From Granulicella sapmiensis (GTDB lineage: Bacteria > Acidobacteriota > Terriglobia > Terriglobales > Acidobacteriaceae): a stretch of DNA of 64,000 nucleotides. The position numbers and the translations under genes are program-made. A model generated the notes under the pieces. The model saw only the letters and a program-made list of their open reading frames with translations, did not search any database and was not told the DNA's origin. Where the stretch lies: the NCBI GenBank assembly GCA_026225395.1, contig JAMFSR010000035.1:62001-126000 (forward strand), written 5' to 3'. This document shows, in pieces, positions 16,198 to 25,200 of the stretch; position 1 is the first letter of the stretch; the number at the start of each line of letters is the position of its first letter.

Positions 16198-17748
16198 CTA
16201 CCCATTCGACCCATCCGGATGCACCGTCCGATAGCTCGCATTCCCTTTCGACCACACCAGCAGCAACAGGTCCTTCCCTTCGGGACTGCTATGTACCGCA
16301 CTCGCAAACGCACTCGCCGAGGTCGCCGGCTTGCGATCCACTTCCAGGATCACATCCCCCGGCTGCAGCCCCGCATCCTCCGCCGGGCTCTCCGGACGAA
16401 CACTCTGCACCAGCACGCCATGCACCTGCTCCGGAGCATGGATCTGCTGCCGCGCATCCGCGGTCAAATCGCCAACCGCCAGCCCCAGCTTGCCATGCTG
16501 TGCAGCGCCGTCATTGTCAGCCGTCTCCACATCATCCTTGCTATGGAACGACCCAACCGTAAGGTTCACCGTCATCAGCTTGCCGTCACGAATCACGCCC
16601 AGGGCAATCTTCGCCCCTGGCCGGTCCTCGCTCACCGCAACTTGCAGCGCGCTTCCGTTGGCGATCTTTTGCCCATTCAACTCGCTGATCACATCACCCT
16701 GCTTCAGCCCCGCATTCGCAGCCGGAGAGTCCGGCGTTACCTGCGCAATGATCGCGCCATTCGCATCCTGCAGGTTGAAGAAGTGTGCATTCTCCGGCGT
16801 CACATCGTTCATACTGATGCCGAGATACCCATGCTCCACCTTTCCATGCGCAATCAGCTCAGTTGTCGTGGCATGCGCCATCTGCGAAGGAATCGCAAAC
16901 CCCGCACCCGCAAACGACCCGCTGTTCGAGATGATGAACGTGTTGATCCCCACCAGCTCGCCATGCGCATTCACCAGCGGCCCACCCGAGTTGCCCGGGT
17001 TGATCGCCGCATCCGTCTGGATATACCCACCCGGCTTGCGCGCATCGTCCGAGTAAGGATTCGGCCGGTTCACCGCGCTCACAATCCCGCGCGTCACCGA
17101 GAACTGGAAGTACCCAAACGGACTGCCGAACGCCAGCACCGTCTGTCCCGGCTCCAGCTTGCCGGAGTCACCCCACGAAATCGCCGGCAGGTCGGTCGCG
17201 TTCACCTTCACCACCGCGAGGTCCGTCAGCTTATCCACGCCCACAACCTTTCCGGTCAAAATCCGGCGGTCATGCAACGTCACCTTGATCTGTGTCGCAC
17301 CTTCCACCACGTGGCCGTTGGTCACGATATAACCATCGGGAGAAATGATCACCCCACTCCCAATCCCATGCTGGATCTGTGGCTGTTGTGGCTGCATCTG
17401 CATCCCTCCGCCGCCGCCAAAGAACTGCGCAAACCCCGGCGGCAGACCCTGCATGCCCTGCTGCCCCTGCCCCTGTTGATCGTCCGCCTCCTCTTCATTG
17501 CCCTTCGAAGTCACCGCGATATTCACCACCGCAGGCGTCACCCTTGCCGCAACCGATTCCATCGCATTGTCCAGCGATGTCAACGCTGCCACGCTGTGGT
17601 CATCCAGTGGCGAAGCCGTCACCGCCGAGGCATGCACCCCGTTATGGTTCACAAACAACACCACGCCCAAAGCCACGGTAGCCGCAACCGACGCAGGCGC
17701 TACAGATTTCTTGAACGTAGCAACTAATTGATTAGTTATCGAAGACAT
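16198..17748 (-). CDS. HtrA/DegQ-type periplasmic serine protease with two PDZ domains
   Basis: The 516-residue protein has an N-terminal hydrophobic anchor (VAATVALGVVLFVNH), a Gln/Gly-rich LA-type loop, and a trypsin-like domain with the full triad: TNGHVVEG (His), TDLAVVKV (Asp) and GNSGGPLV (Ser). Two PDZ domains follow, the first with HGYLGISMNDVTPENA and the second near HGVLVQSVRPESPAEDAG. DegP/DegQ-like proteases act on misfolded envelope proteins. It starts 29 bases after the M56 peptidase gene, with GAGGAGG as ribosome-binding site, so it belongs to the blaI operon. A palindrome identical in its arms to the blaI operator lies at codons 5-9 of its own coding sequence. Confidence 0.93.
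   Translation of the reverse strand: MSSITNQLVATFKKSVAPASVAATVALGVVLFVNHNGVHASAVTASPLDDHSVAALTSLDNAMESVAARVTPAVVNIAVTSKGNEEEADDQQGQGQQGMQGLPPGFAQFFGGGGGMQMQPQQPQIQHGIGSGVIISPDGYIVTNGHVVEGATQIKVTLHDRRILTGKVVGVDKLTDLAVVKVNATDLPAISWGDSGKLEPGQTVLAFGSPFGYFQFSVTRGIVSAVNRPNPYSDDARKPGGYIQTDAAINPGNSGGPLVNAHGELVGINTFIISNSGSFAGAGFAIPSQMAHATTTELIAHGKVEHGYLGISMNDVTPENAHFFNLQDANGAIIAQVTPDSPAANAGLKQGDVISELNGQKIANGSALQVAVSEDRPGAKIALGVIRDGKLMTVNLTVGSFHSKDDVETADNDGAAQHGKLGLAVGDLTADARQQIHAPEQVHGVLVQSVRPESPAEDAGLQPGDVILEVDRKPATSASAFASAVHSSPEGKDLLLLVWSKGNASYRTVHPDGSNG
17723..17736. promoter_or_regulatory. Candidate BlaI operator inside the htrA coding start
   Basis: ACTAAT-TG-ATTAGT is a perfect 6-2-6 palindrome. 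Its arms are identical to those of the palindrome upstream of blaI at 19522-19535. It lies 13 bases inside the htrA reading frame. Confidence 0.6.
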
Positions 17749-17777
17749 AAAAGCATCCTCCTCAGGATGTACAACGG

Positions 17778-19079
17778 TTAAAGTTGAACGATAAGCCAGC
17801 CATCCTGTACCGGGATAGCGGCGTACGTAAACTGCGAATCTCCTTCAAACTTCAGCAGCCGTGGTGTCGGCAAACTCTCCTGCTCCCACCCAATCAGCGT
17901 CTCCATCGCCTGCGCACGCCGCATCATCCGCGGCGCCTCAGCATTCGGAATCCGGCTGACCTTTGGAGCGCTCGTCACGCTCACAACAGGCTTCACACCT
18001 GATACCGCACGCACCCGCATCGGTGGCATCACGGCCTTCGCCAGCACTTCATGCCCTCCCTGCATGGTCACAGGCCGAATCATCGGCGCCTGATAAGCCA
18101 CACTTTTCGGCGCACTCGTAAAGCTCACCAACTCCGGCGTACGCACCATGGCAGCCATCCCAGCCGTCACACCAACCACCAGAACACCCATGGAAGCGAC
18201 CATCGCCGCGCGTCCCATCTCGCCCTCAGGCCCGCGCAAAATCCGCCGCACCCTCCGGCCCAGCTCACTCTGCCGCTCCCACGCTCCCAGCGCCAGCGTC
18301 ATTCCACGACGCATCAATGACTGCTCCGCCAAATTCGCCAGGCACGTCGCATAAGCCTTTCGCGCGCCCGTCGCGCGCATCACGCCATCATCGCAAGCCA
18401 GCTCCCGCTCCACGCAGAGCTTGCGCTCCACCATCGCCAGCACCGGGTGCAACGGAAACATAACCAGCCCCACCTTCTGCAGCAGGTTCGTCCAGTCATC
18501 CCCGCGTCGCAGATGCTCCATCTCATGCAGCAAGATCTGCCGCAAATCCGCCACCGAGACCTTCGCCAGCAATCCATACGGCAGCAGTATCCGCGGAGCA
18601 AAGAACCCAACCACGCTCGGCACACCCACCTCCGGCGAAACCAAAACCTCAACCCCACGCCGACCTGCGATCCCCTCACGGGCCGCGCTCACCTTCGCAA
18701 ACTCATCTGCATCGACGATCACCAGCGCCCGCTTGGAAATCCCGCGCAGATGCAGCGCGCTCCGCGCCAGCTGCGCCGCGCGTAGCAGGCTCATTGCTAC
18801 CCAAACGCCGGCAACCATCCACGCCCAACCCATGCCCGCATGCAGCGTCGCCCCCTGCACCGCAGTCCCTCCACTCCGTTCAAAGTGCGCAAACGGCAAC
18901 ACCACCAGCAACAGAAACACCACAGTCCAGACCACCGACCGCACCGTAGCGCTCATACGCGGCAACAGCCGCAGGCACAACGCCACAAACCCTGCCAGCA
19001 CCGCACCTTCCCAAACCGCGGAAACCAGCCATCCCGCAGCCGACGAACTCATATGCGCCAACACAATCGGAAGCATCAT
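17778..19079 (-). CDS. BlaR1/MecR1-like M56 family membrane peptidase (antirepressor)
   Basis: The 433-residue protein has N-terminal membrane helices, a cytoplasmic M56 zinc-peptidase domain with the HEMEH zinc motif (LLHEMEHLRRGDDW) and the downstream ERELACDDG block, and a further membrane helix (VASMGVLVVGVTAGMAA). The extracytoplasmic C-terminal part is about 130 residues and has no penicillin-binding signature (no SxxK, SDN or KTG), so the signal is probably not a beta-lactam bound covalently. The family cleaves or triggers loss of a BlaI-type repressor. Its ATG follows the blaI stop directly (TAGATGATG), a coupled pair. Confidence 0.9.
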   Translation of the reverse strand: MMLPIVLAHMSSSAAGWLVSAVWEGAVLAGFVALCLRLLPRMSATVRSVVWTVVFLLLVVLPFAHFERSGGTAVQGATLHAGMGWAWMVAGVWVAMSLLRAAQLARSALHLRGISKRALVIVDADEFAKVSAAREGIAGRRGVEVLVSPEVGVPSVVGFFAPRILLPYGLLAKVSVADLRQILLHEMEHLRRGDDWTNLLQKVGLVMFPLHPVLAMVERKLCVERELACDDGVMRATGARKAYATCLANLAEQSLMRRGMTLALGAWERQSELGRRVRRILRGPEGEMGRAAMVASMGVLVVGVTAGMAAMVRTPELVSFTSAPKSVAYQAPMIRPVTMQGGHEVLAKAVMPPMRVRAVSGVKPVVSVTSAPKVSRIPNAEAPRMMRRAQAMETLIGWEQESLPTPRLLKFEGDSQFTYAAIPVQDGWLIVQL

Positions 19080-19490
19080 CTATCGCTCCCCCTGCGCACG
19101 GACCGGCACATCATCGGCCGCTTCATCGATCGCCTGCCGTATCCGCTTCAGCTCATCAACCGTTATCTCGTCATCACCCAGCAGCGACAGCAACAACCGT
19201 TCCCGCGAATCCCCAAAGAACCGCTGCAGTACGTGCTTCACTTCCGACCGGCTCGCCTCATCCCGCGCCACCAGCGGACTATAAAGAAACGCCCGCCCCT
19301 CCTGCCGGTGTGTCAGATAGCCCTTCTTTTCCAGCACCCGGATCGTCGTCAGCACCGACGTATAGGCCAAGGGCGTAGCATCGGCAATCGCCGCCACCAC
19401 CTCGGAAACAGCACACTCCCCGCGCTCCCACAGAACGCGCATCAATCTCAACTCGGCTTCAGTCAACGTAATGGAGCGCTTCGGAGGCAT
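19080..19490 (-). CDS. BlaI/MecI/CopY family transcriptional repressor
   Basis: The 136-residue protein opens with a winged-helix domain typical of BlaI: LTEAELRLMRVLWERGECAVSE, then AYTSVLTTIRVLEKKGYL and RAFLYSPLV. The C-terminal half (residues 80-130) is the dimerisation region and the site of inactivation by M56 partners in known systems. GAGGG precedes the start codon. A perfect palindrome ACTAAT-GA-ATTAGT centred about 38 bases upstream of the start fits an autoregulatory operator. The next two genes, the M56 peptidase and htrA, are in the same operon. Confidence 0.93.
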   Translation of the reverse strand: MPPKRSITLTEAELRLMRVLWERGECAVSEVVAAIADATPLAYTSVLTTIRVLEKKGYLTHRQEGRAFLYSPLVARDEASRSEVKHVLQRFFGDSRERLLLSLLGDDEITVDELKRIRQAIDEAADDVPVRAQGER

Positions 19491-19521
19491 TCAAAAGTTC
19501 CCTCACACCTAAAGACGGGTG

Positions 19522-19535
19522 ACTAATGAATTAGT
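19522..19535. promoter_or_regulatory. Candidate BlaI operator at the blaI promoter
   Basis: The perfect palindrome ACTAAT-GA-ATTAGT sits about 38 bases upstream of the blaI start. The same arms recur at 17723-17736. Confidence 0.7.
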
Positions 19536-19957
19536 AAGCACGAGCAATCCTTTCGCTCAAAACTTCCAAACTCAAAACTCGCCCACTGAACGAAACCCGT
19601 TCGTCTCCAGGCGCCCCCCCAAAAACCTGTCAAGCCCCCCAACCTCTGCAAAACTCACCAAACCCTTATCAACACTGACGATTTCTCTGCAAAATAGTTG
19701 GCATACTTACCCAACCCAATTCGTTACTCTATTAACAACGCCCAAAACATTCGCACCAAATCCTTCGCGAACTTCGCGTTTTACTTTGCGAACTTTGCGT
19801 CAAGGCTTTTTGCTTTGAGGAACGCACTAACTCCTTTCCTGGCAATATTTTGCAGCTAACTCGTTTAGAAGGCTACACTTGCGAGATACCCCTGCCCTGG
19901 AGCGCATGATTCTAAACGGGTTACCCGCAAGATACCCGCTACATAGGGGGAGGGGGG
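19536..19957. other. Intergenic region between blaI promoter and lacI-family gene, with a short tandem repeat
   Basis: About 420 bases upstream of blaI and downstream of the LacI-type gene carry no credible gene. The composition is lower in GC than the surroundings. Apart from the repeat at 19763-19800, I see no long inverted repeat and no clear RNA structure. Confidence 0.6.
19763..19800. repeat. Two near-identical 17-base direct repeats
   Basis: CTTCGCGAACTTCGCGT (19763-19779) and CTTTGCGAACTTTGCGT (19784-19800) differ only by two C/T changes and are separated by four bases. Each unit is itself built of two GCG-containing halves. Confidence 0.7.
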
Positions 19958-20983
19958 TCAGCTGGTCGGCGCCGCCGTGGACTTCCGCAGAATCAACTGA
20001 GTCGGCACCATCTTATCCGCCGCGCCCTTCACCTTCCGTTTCGACACCGTGGTCCCGGCCCCGTTGCACGCATCGTAAAGCGAAAAAAACGCCCGTGTAG
20101 CAATATCGACCCGCGATAGCCGAACCGTCGTCAACGCCGGGTTATACGCTCTGCTCATCTCGATATCATCAAACCCCACCACCGAGATGTCCCGCGGCAC
20201 CTGCAGCCCAGCCTCATAGATCGCCGAGATCGCCCCAATCGCCGTCAGGTCATTGGACGTCATCACCGCCGTCGGCCTGGGGTTCTGCTCCAGCAGCCGC
20301 TGCATAGCCGCATACCCTCCGTCCACGCGATGGTTCCCCGAGGTCAACCGCCTCTTGTCCAGCTTGATGCCCTTCTCCTTCAGCGCCTTCAAGAAAATGC
20401 TCTGCCGCAACACCGCCGAGCGCAGATCCTGCGGCCCACCGATGAACGCAATCCGCTTATGCCCCAGCCCGACGATATGATCGATCGCCTGCTCCATTCC
20501 GGACTTGTAATCGACCACAACATTCGTCAGGTTCTTCTGCGGTCCAGGCTCATTCAGGAACACCATCGGAATCCCACGCTCCGCAATCATCAGGATCGAG
20601 TTCGGGCTCATCTCCGAGGTCATAATCGCAATGCCTTCTACCTTCTGCTCCAGCAGACTGTGGATGCAAAGCTCCATTCGCGCCGGACTGTAGTTCGTAT
20701 TGGCAAACACAGCACGATACTTATGCTGTTCCGCAAGCTCATTGAACGTATAGATCAGGTCCGGAAAGAATGGGTTCGTGATGTCGGAAATCACCACTCC
20801 AAACAGATGGCTCCGCCCCTTGCTCAGTGTCCGCGCGCTGAGATTCGGCACATAGCTCAGTGCATTGATGGCTTTCCGCACCCGTTCCGCAGTCTCAGGC
20901 TTAACAATGTTGACGCCGCTCATCACCCGCGAAACCGTGGCCGTCGAAACCTTGGCCTTCTTAGCTACATCCCGAATATTCAT
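19958..20983 (-). CDS. LacI family transcriptional regulator
   Basis: The 341-residue protein begins MNIRDVAKKAKVSTATVSRV, the LacI helix-turn-helix, followed by the hinge-helix segment YVPNLSARTLSKGRS. The C-terminal periplasmic-binding-protein fold is complete (LFGVVISDITNPFFPDLIY, GHKRIAFIGGP, AVMTSNDLTAIGA, ISVVGFDDIEMSRAYNPALT). The start was set at ATG 20983 because GGAG lies a few bases upstream and the helix-turn-helix starts there; an upstream in-frame ATG at 21010 adds nine residues. The ligand is probably a sugar. It is divergent from the formylglycine-generating enzyme gene, with a near-palindrome in the gap. Confidence 0.93.
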   Translation of the reverse strand: MNIRDVAKKAKVSTATVSRVMSGVNIVKPETAERVRKAINALSYVPNLSARTLSKGRSHLFGVVISDITNPFFPDLIYTFNELAEQHKYRAVFANTNYSPARMELCIHSLLEQKVEGIAIMTSEMSPNSILMIAERGIPMVFLNEPGPQKNLTNVVVDYKSGMEQAIDHIVGLGHKRIAFIGGPQDLRSAVLRQSIFLKALKEKGIKLDKRRLTSGNHRVDGGYAAMQRLLEQNPRPTAVMTSNDLTAIGAISAIYEAGLQVPRDISVVGFDDIEMSRAYNPALTTVRLSRVDIATRAFFSLYDACNGAGTTVSKRKVKGAADKMVPTQLILRKSTAAPTS

Positions 20984-21038
20984 CCACTCTCCAAAGCCAC
21001 AACCGCTCAAGCACGACCAGCTGCCGCATGCTAACCGA

Positions 21039-21063
21039 GCATATCGCTTCGAAGCCTATATGC
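21039..21063. promoter_or_regulatory. Candidate LacI-type operator
   Basis: A perfect 10-base core GCTTCGAAGC (21046-21055) with the central CG typical of LacI-family sites is flanked by GCATAT on the left and ATATGC on the right, offset by one base. It lies about 60 bases upstream of the LacI-type start codon and 105 bases upstream of the divergent gene. Confidence 0.45.
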
Positions 21064-21167
21064 AATCGCTCCCACTTGCCAAGATTCCGCAGCCTCGCGT
21101 CCGCAAGCGGCTGGAACCAGGTCCTTCCGCACAGGTACGATGACAGACAGTACCAGGACTGCTCTCC

Positions 21168-22148
21168 ATGGCTTTGAATCCAACCACACCGCCTGTTGCC
21201 GCTCCCAAAACGTGCTGCGCACCCGCCGCAACACGCCAGGCACAGACCACGACTTCACCGTCCGCAATCCACGCCAATCCCATCCACGAAGCCGACGTAC
21301 CCATGATCTCCCTTCCCGGAGGCTCATTCCTTATGGGCACCGACACGCTCGAAGGCTTCCCTGCGGACGGCGAAGGTCCGGTCCGCTCCATCACCCTCGC
21401 TCCCTTCTCCATCGACCGCGATCCAGTTACCAACGACCGCTTCCAACGTTTCATCGACGCCACAGGCTACCGCACCGAAGCCGAAGCCTTCGGCTGGTCC
21501 TTCGTCTTCTGGGCACTCATTCCACCCGCGAAGTTCAAAGCCCTCGTCGAAGACACCGTCGCCGCCGCTCCCTGGTGGTGCAAAGTCCCCGGTGCCCGAT
21601 GGAACGAGCCCGAAGGTCCAGGCTCCAACCTCAACGGCCGCGGAAACCACCCTGTCGTTCACATCTCCTGGAACGACGCCACAGCCTTCGCCGCATGGGC
21701 CAACAAACGCCTCCCCACCGAAGCCGAATGGGAGTACACCGCCCGTGGCGGCCTAGAGCAGAAGCTCTATCCATGGGGAGACAAACTCCGCCCCGAAGGC
21801 CAGCACCGCTGCAACATCTGGCAAGGCGTCTTCCCCAAAACCAACACCGCCGAAGACGGCTACGACGGCACATCACCCGCAGACGCTTATCCCCCCAACG
21901 GCTACGGTGTCTACTCCATCACCGGCAACACCTGGGAGTGGTGCTCCGACTGGTTCGACCCAGACTTCCACCGCACCGCCAACCCCAACAACCCGCAAGG
22001 CCCTCCCACCGGAACCGCGCGCGTGATGAAGGGCGGCTCCTTCCTGTGCCACAAGTCCTACTGCAACCGCTACCGCGTAGCCGCCCGCACGTCGAACACC
22101 CCCGACAGCTCAGCCTCCAACATCGGCTTCCGCTGCGTAGCGCTTTAA
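21168..22148 (+). CDS. Formylglycine-generating enzyme (SUMF1/FGE family), catalytic cysteines present
   Basis: The 326-residue protein carries the complete FGE-sulfatase domain from MISLPGGSFLMGTD to the end. The C-terminal block CHKSYCNRYR has both active-site cysteines (Cys294 and Cys299), followed by NTPDSSASNIGFRC; this matches genuine copper-dependent aerobic FGEs rather than the many paralogues that lack the pair. The function is oxidation of a Cys in CxPxR of type I sulfatases to formylglycine. The N-terminal 45 residues include KTCCAP and are unlike a signal peptide, so a cytoplasmic location is likely. No sulfatase gene is present in this window. The ribosome-binding site is weak. 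Confidence 0.92.
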   Translation: MALNPTTPPVAAPKTCCAPAATRQAQTTTSPSAIHANPIHEADVPMISLPGGSFLMGTDTLEGFPADGEGPVRSITLAPFSIDRDPVTNDRFQRFIDATGYRTEAEAFGWSFVFWALIPPAKFKALVEDTVAAAPWWCKVPGARWNEPEGPGSNLNGRGNHPVVHISWNDATAFAAWANKRLPTEAEWEYTARGGLEQKLYPWGDKLRPEGQHRCNIWQGVFPKTNTAEDGYDGTSPADAYPPNGYGVYSITGNTWEWCSDWFDPDFHRTANPNNPQGPPTGTARVMKGGSFLCHKSYCNRYRVAARTSNTPDSSASNIGFRCVAL

Positions 22149-22188
22149 ACCAATACGATGCCCGCTTTGGCGGGCATCGTATTGGTTT
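22147..22188. terminator. Strong bidirectional terminator between FGE and TonB receptor genes
   Basis: A 19-bp perfect stem (22147-22165 with 22170-22188) with loop TTTG is flanked by A-rich and T-rich ends. It overlaps the FGE stop codon and lies 18 bases beyond the stop of the convergent receptor gene. Confidence 0.92.
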
Positions 22189-22206
22189 TGAACAACTCGC
22201 TGCGAA

Positions 22207-25200
22207 CTAGAAGCTGAACTTACCAGCAAACTGTAGGATGCGAGCATCGCGATAGCCGGTAACCTGGCCGAACGTCGTCGCCGATCCGATGGCAGTCGAA
22301 ACCGAGTTGACGTTGGTGTGGTTGGCTGCATTGAAGGCCTCTGCACGGAACTGGAACGCCAGACGATTGTAGATGCGGAAGTTGCGGAAGATACCAACGT
22401 CGGCACGGTTGAAGCCGGGGCCTTGGATCGTTCCACGTTTTGCCGTACCTGGGATGTTGCTGCTCGGGCTCGGCGCGGCGAATGCACCCGTGTTGAACCA
22501 CAGAGCATTCTCGTACGTCTTGTTATGGATCTTCATGCCGTCGCCAGAGTTAGGATCGCCGATCTGATTGGGACGAAGGCCGGCGTTTGTGTTTCCAAGA
22601 ACGCTCAGACCGGCATTGTCCGTCTCATAGCCTGTGTTTGTACGACCGTTGAGAATGTTTACGCCGCTGCCGGGAAGGTTGTACGAAGGGGAGTACGCGC
22701 TGCTAGCAGAGATCGTGAGCGGAAGACCGGAGTCGATCGCGTAGATGCCGGAAAGCTCCCATCCCCCAACCAGACGACCAACAAGGTTCTTCTGCTCGCG
22801 ATACCAAGGAAGCTCGTAGACAGCATCAAGGTTCAAGACATTGGTGCGGTCAACCGCAGCACGACCGTAGTCGGCGTTGATGTTGTAGATGTTTTGCACA
22901 AAGCCGGAATAATCGGCCTGCGCGTTCGTGAGGTCACGCGACCATGTGTAGTTCGCGTCGAAGAAACTCTTGCCTTTGAACTTCTTTGTCACCTTTACCT
23001 GCAGCGAGTTGTAGTTGGAGCTAAAGATGCTGCGCAGACCATCGACCGCGAAGTAACCGAGATAAGGCTTGATCTGATTCAGCACGCGATCGCAGGTGGA
23101 GTTCAAGAAGGACTGCGCGTTCGTATCAGGATCGATACAGGCGCTACCGGAGTTAGAAGGCTGAACCTTGCCCTGCCACGCACCAGCTGCGGGCTGGTTA
23201 AGTTCAAGCGCGCCGAGAAGGTGCGTTCCGTGGTCACCGAAGTAGCCTACGTCCATAATCAGCGTGGGCGTAATCTCCTGCTGGAGGTCAAGCGAATACT
23301 GCTGCACGTAAGGGGTCTGATAGTTCAACGGGACTGCCTGAATGCGTCCAGGTGTTGTCGACAACGCGGTGAGTGCGCCACCGGCGGCGCTGTCAAACGA
23401 AGTCTGAGCTACCGAATACGTCGCAACCGCAGGAGGATTGTTGAAAACCGTGGTCTCGTAGTAGCTGACTTCTGCATCGTCAAACGACCAGCCGTAGCCG
23501 CCCCGGAAAGAGGTCTTGCCATCACCAAAGACATCATATGCAAAGCCGAAGCGTGGAGCGAAGTTGGTATTCTGCGCGCTTCCGACCTTGTTGCCATAAG
23601 GTGACGCTTGGTTGTTGTTGGCCGCGCTGGGACCGTTGAAGATAATACCGTTGATGTAGTTGATGCCGTTGTAGTCCGCAGCCCCATTGGGGGTTGTGGC
23701 CAAACCGACGTTGCTGCCGGCCTGGGTGCATGGAGCTGTAAAGCAGATGAGACCAGTGGAAGCGATTGTCGGCGCTGCACCAGCAGTGTACGTGGCAGGA
23801 TCGAAGTTGCTCAACTGACCGCGTGCGTCCCACGGCTGTCCATAGTACGCGTAACGCACGCCCAAGTTGAGAGTGAGACGACGGGTCGCCTTCCAATTGT
23901 CTTGGATAAAGCCCTCATACAGAGCCGACTTGATGTCCGTGACTGGGTCCTTCGAAAGCTGGCTGAAACCGCTGTTCGCGTTGCCGGTAAGGAAGTTGGC
24001 GAAGGCCTGAGCCTCACCTGACGTACCCGCGGCGTACGTCGGATTTACAGGAACGATTGGGAAAGCCGTATCAACACCAAAGCCAAAGGAACCTTGCGTT
24101 CCGGTCGTGTTGTTCTCCAGTTTCTGATAGTGATTATAAGAGAAACCCGCAATGAAGGTGTGATTGCGCCACGTCTTCGTCAAGTCACCGAAAGCCTGGT
24201 GGTTGGTGCCGTGGTCGGTGTAAGCGACACTGCCTGCCAGAGAACTCATGCCGCTGACTGCGACAGAAGGAACGAGCGCAACAGTATCGGCATACGGCAA
24301 CGGTGTATTGATATCTGGCGATTGAGCGGAGCCAAGGAATCCCGCCGGAGTGCTCACGATATTGCCGTTCGAGAAGGCATACCCAACGTTCAGCAGAAGT
24401 GTAGGACTGAAGACATAAGTTCCATGTCCCAAATGTTGCGTGCCAGGATTGACTACGGAGGTTGTGTTGGCACCAGGAATCGGGCTTGTTGTGAACTGGC
24501 CCTGCCCTAAAACTTCGGGAAAGTTATCATGCAGGTAACGGTAGAAAATCGTAAGTCTTTGTCCAAACTGCTGGTCGATACGAACAACCGTGTTGTCGTC
24601 GTTCAACACGTTTCTGAAACTGGACAAGATTGTGTGTGGATCGAGGTTGTGGGCGAGGTCATAAGCGACGTTCGGAGTAGGAATTCTGCTGTAAAGATCT
24701 TTCAGATAAGCTGCGGCGGTCGGCGAGATGTTCGTTACTTTTGTTCCGGTTGCCGTACACGTATTTACCTGGGTTGCCGTGTTGGTGGTGTACGCAGTAC
24801 AGACATTGACCGGCCCAGTGGTCCAGGTCGTACCGATTTTCACGCCCGACTGCGTGAAGTCGCCAGTGCGCTCCGAGGCCATCGGAACGAGAGCCGCGAC
24901 ATTCGCGGCGTAGCTGATCTGGCGAAGGAAGTCTTCTGAGACGAAGAAAAAGGTCTTATTGCGCCCATCGTAAATCTTCGGAATATAGACTGGGCCGCCG
25001 AACGAGAACCCGAAATCGTTGTAGCGATATGGCGATATCTTCGAGCCGAGAAAATCGTTCACATATCCGTTTGCATCAAAGTCGTCGTTGCGAATGTACT
25101 CGTACGCAGTTCCATGGATGCTATTCGTACCAGACTTCGTCACAACGTCGATCTGGCCTGAAGCATTGCGTCCGAATTGCGCGCTGTATTGTCCCCGGAG

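Noticed and set aside
16069..17727. Long open frame (552 codons) antisense to the htrA-like gene, and similar long frames at 6606-7919, 10685-12010 and 13500-14657
   Set aside because: They mirror real genes with recognised families, are rich in Arg, His and Pro or in Val, Gly and Asp as expected for shadow frames in GC-rich DNA, and have no ribosome-binding site or family resemblance.
19763..19800. CRISPR-like repeat
   Set aside because: There are only two 17-base units separated by four bases, with no spacers or cas genes.
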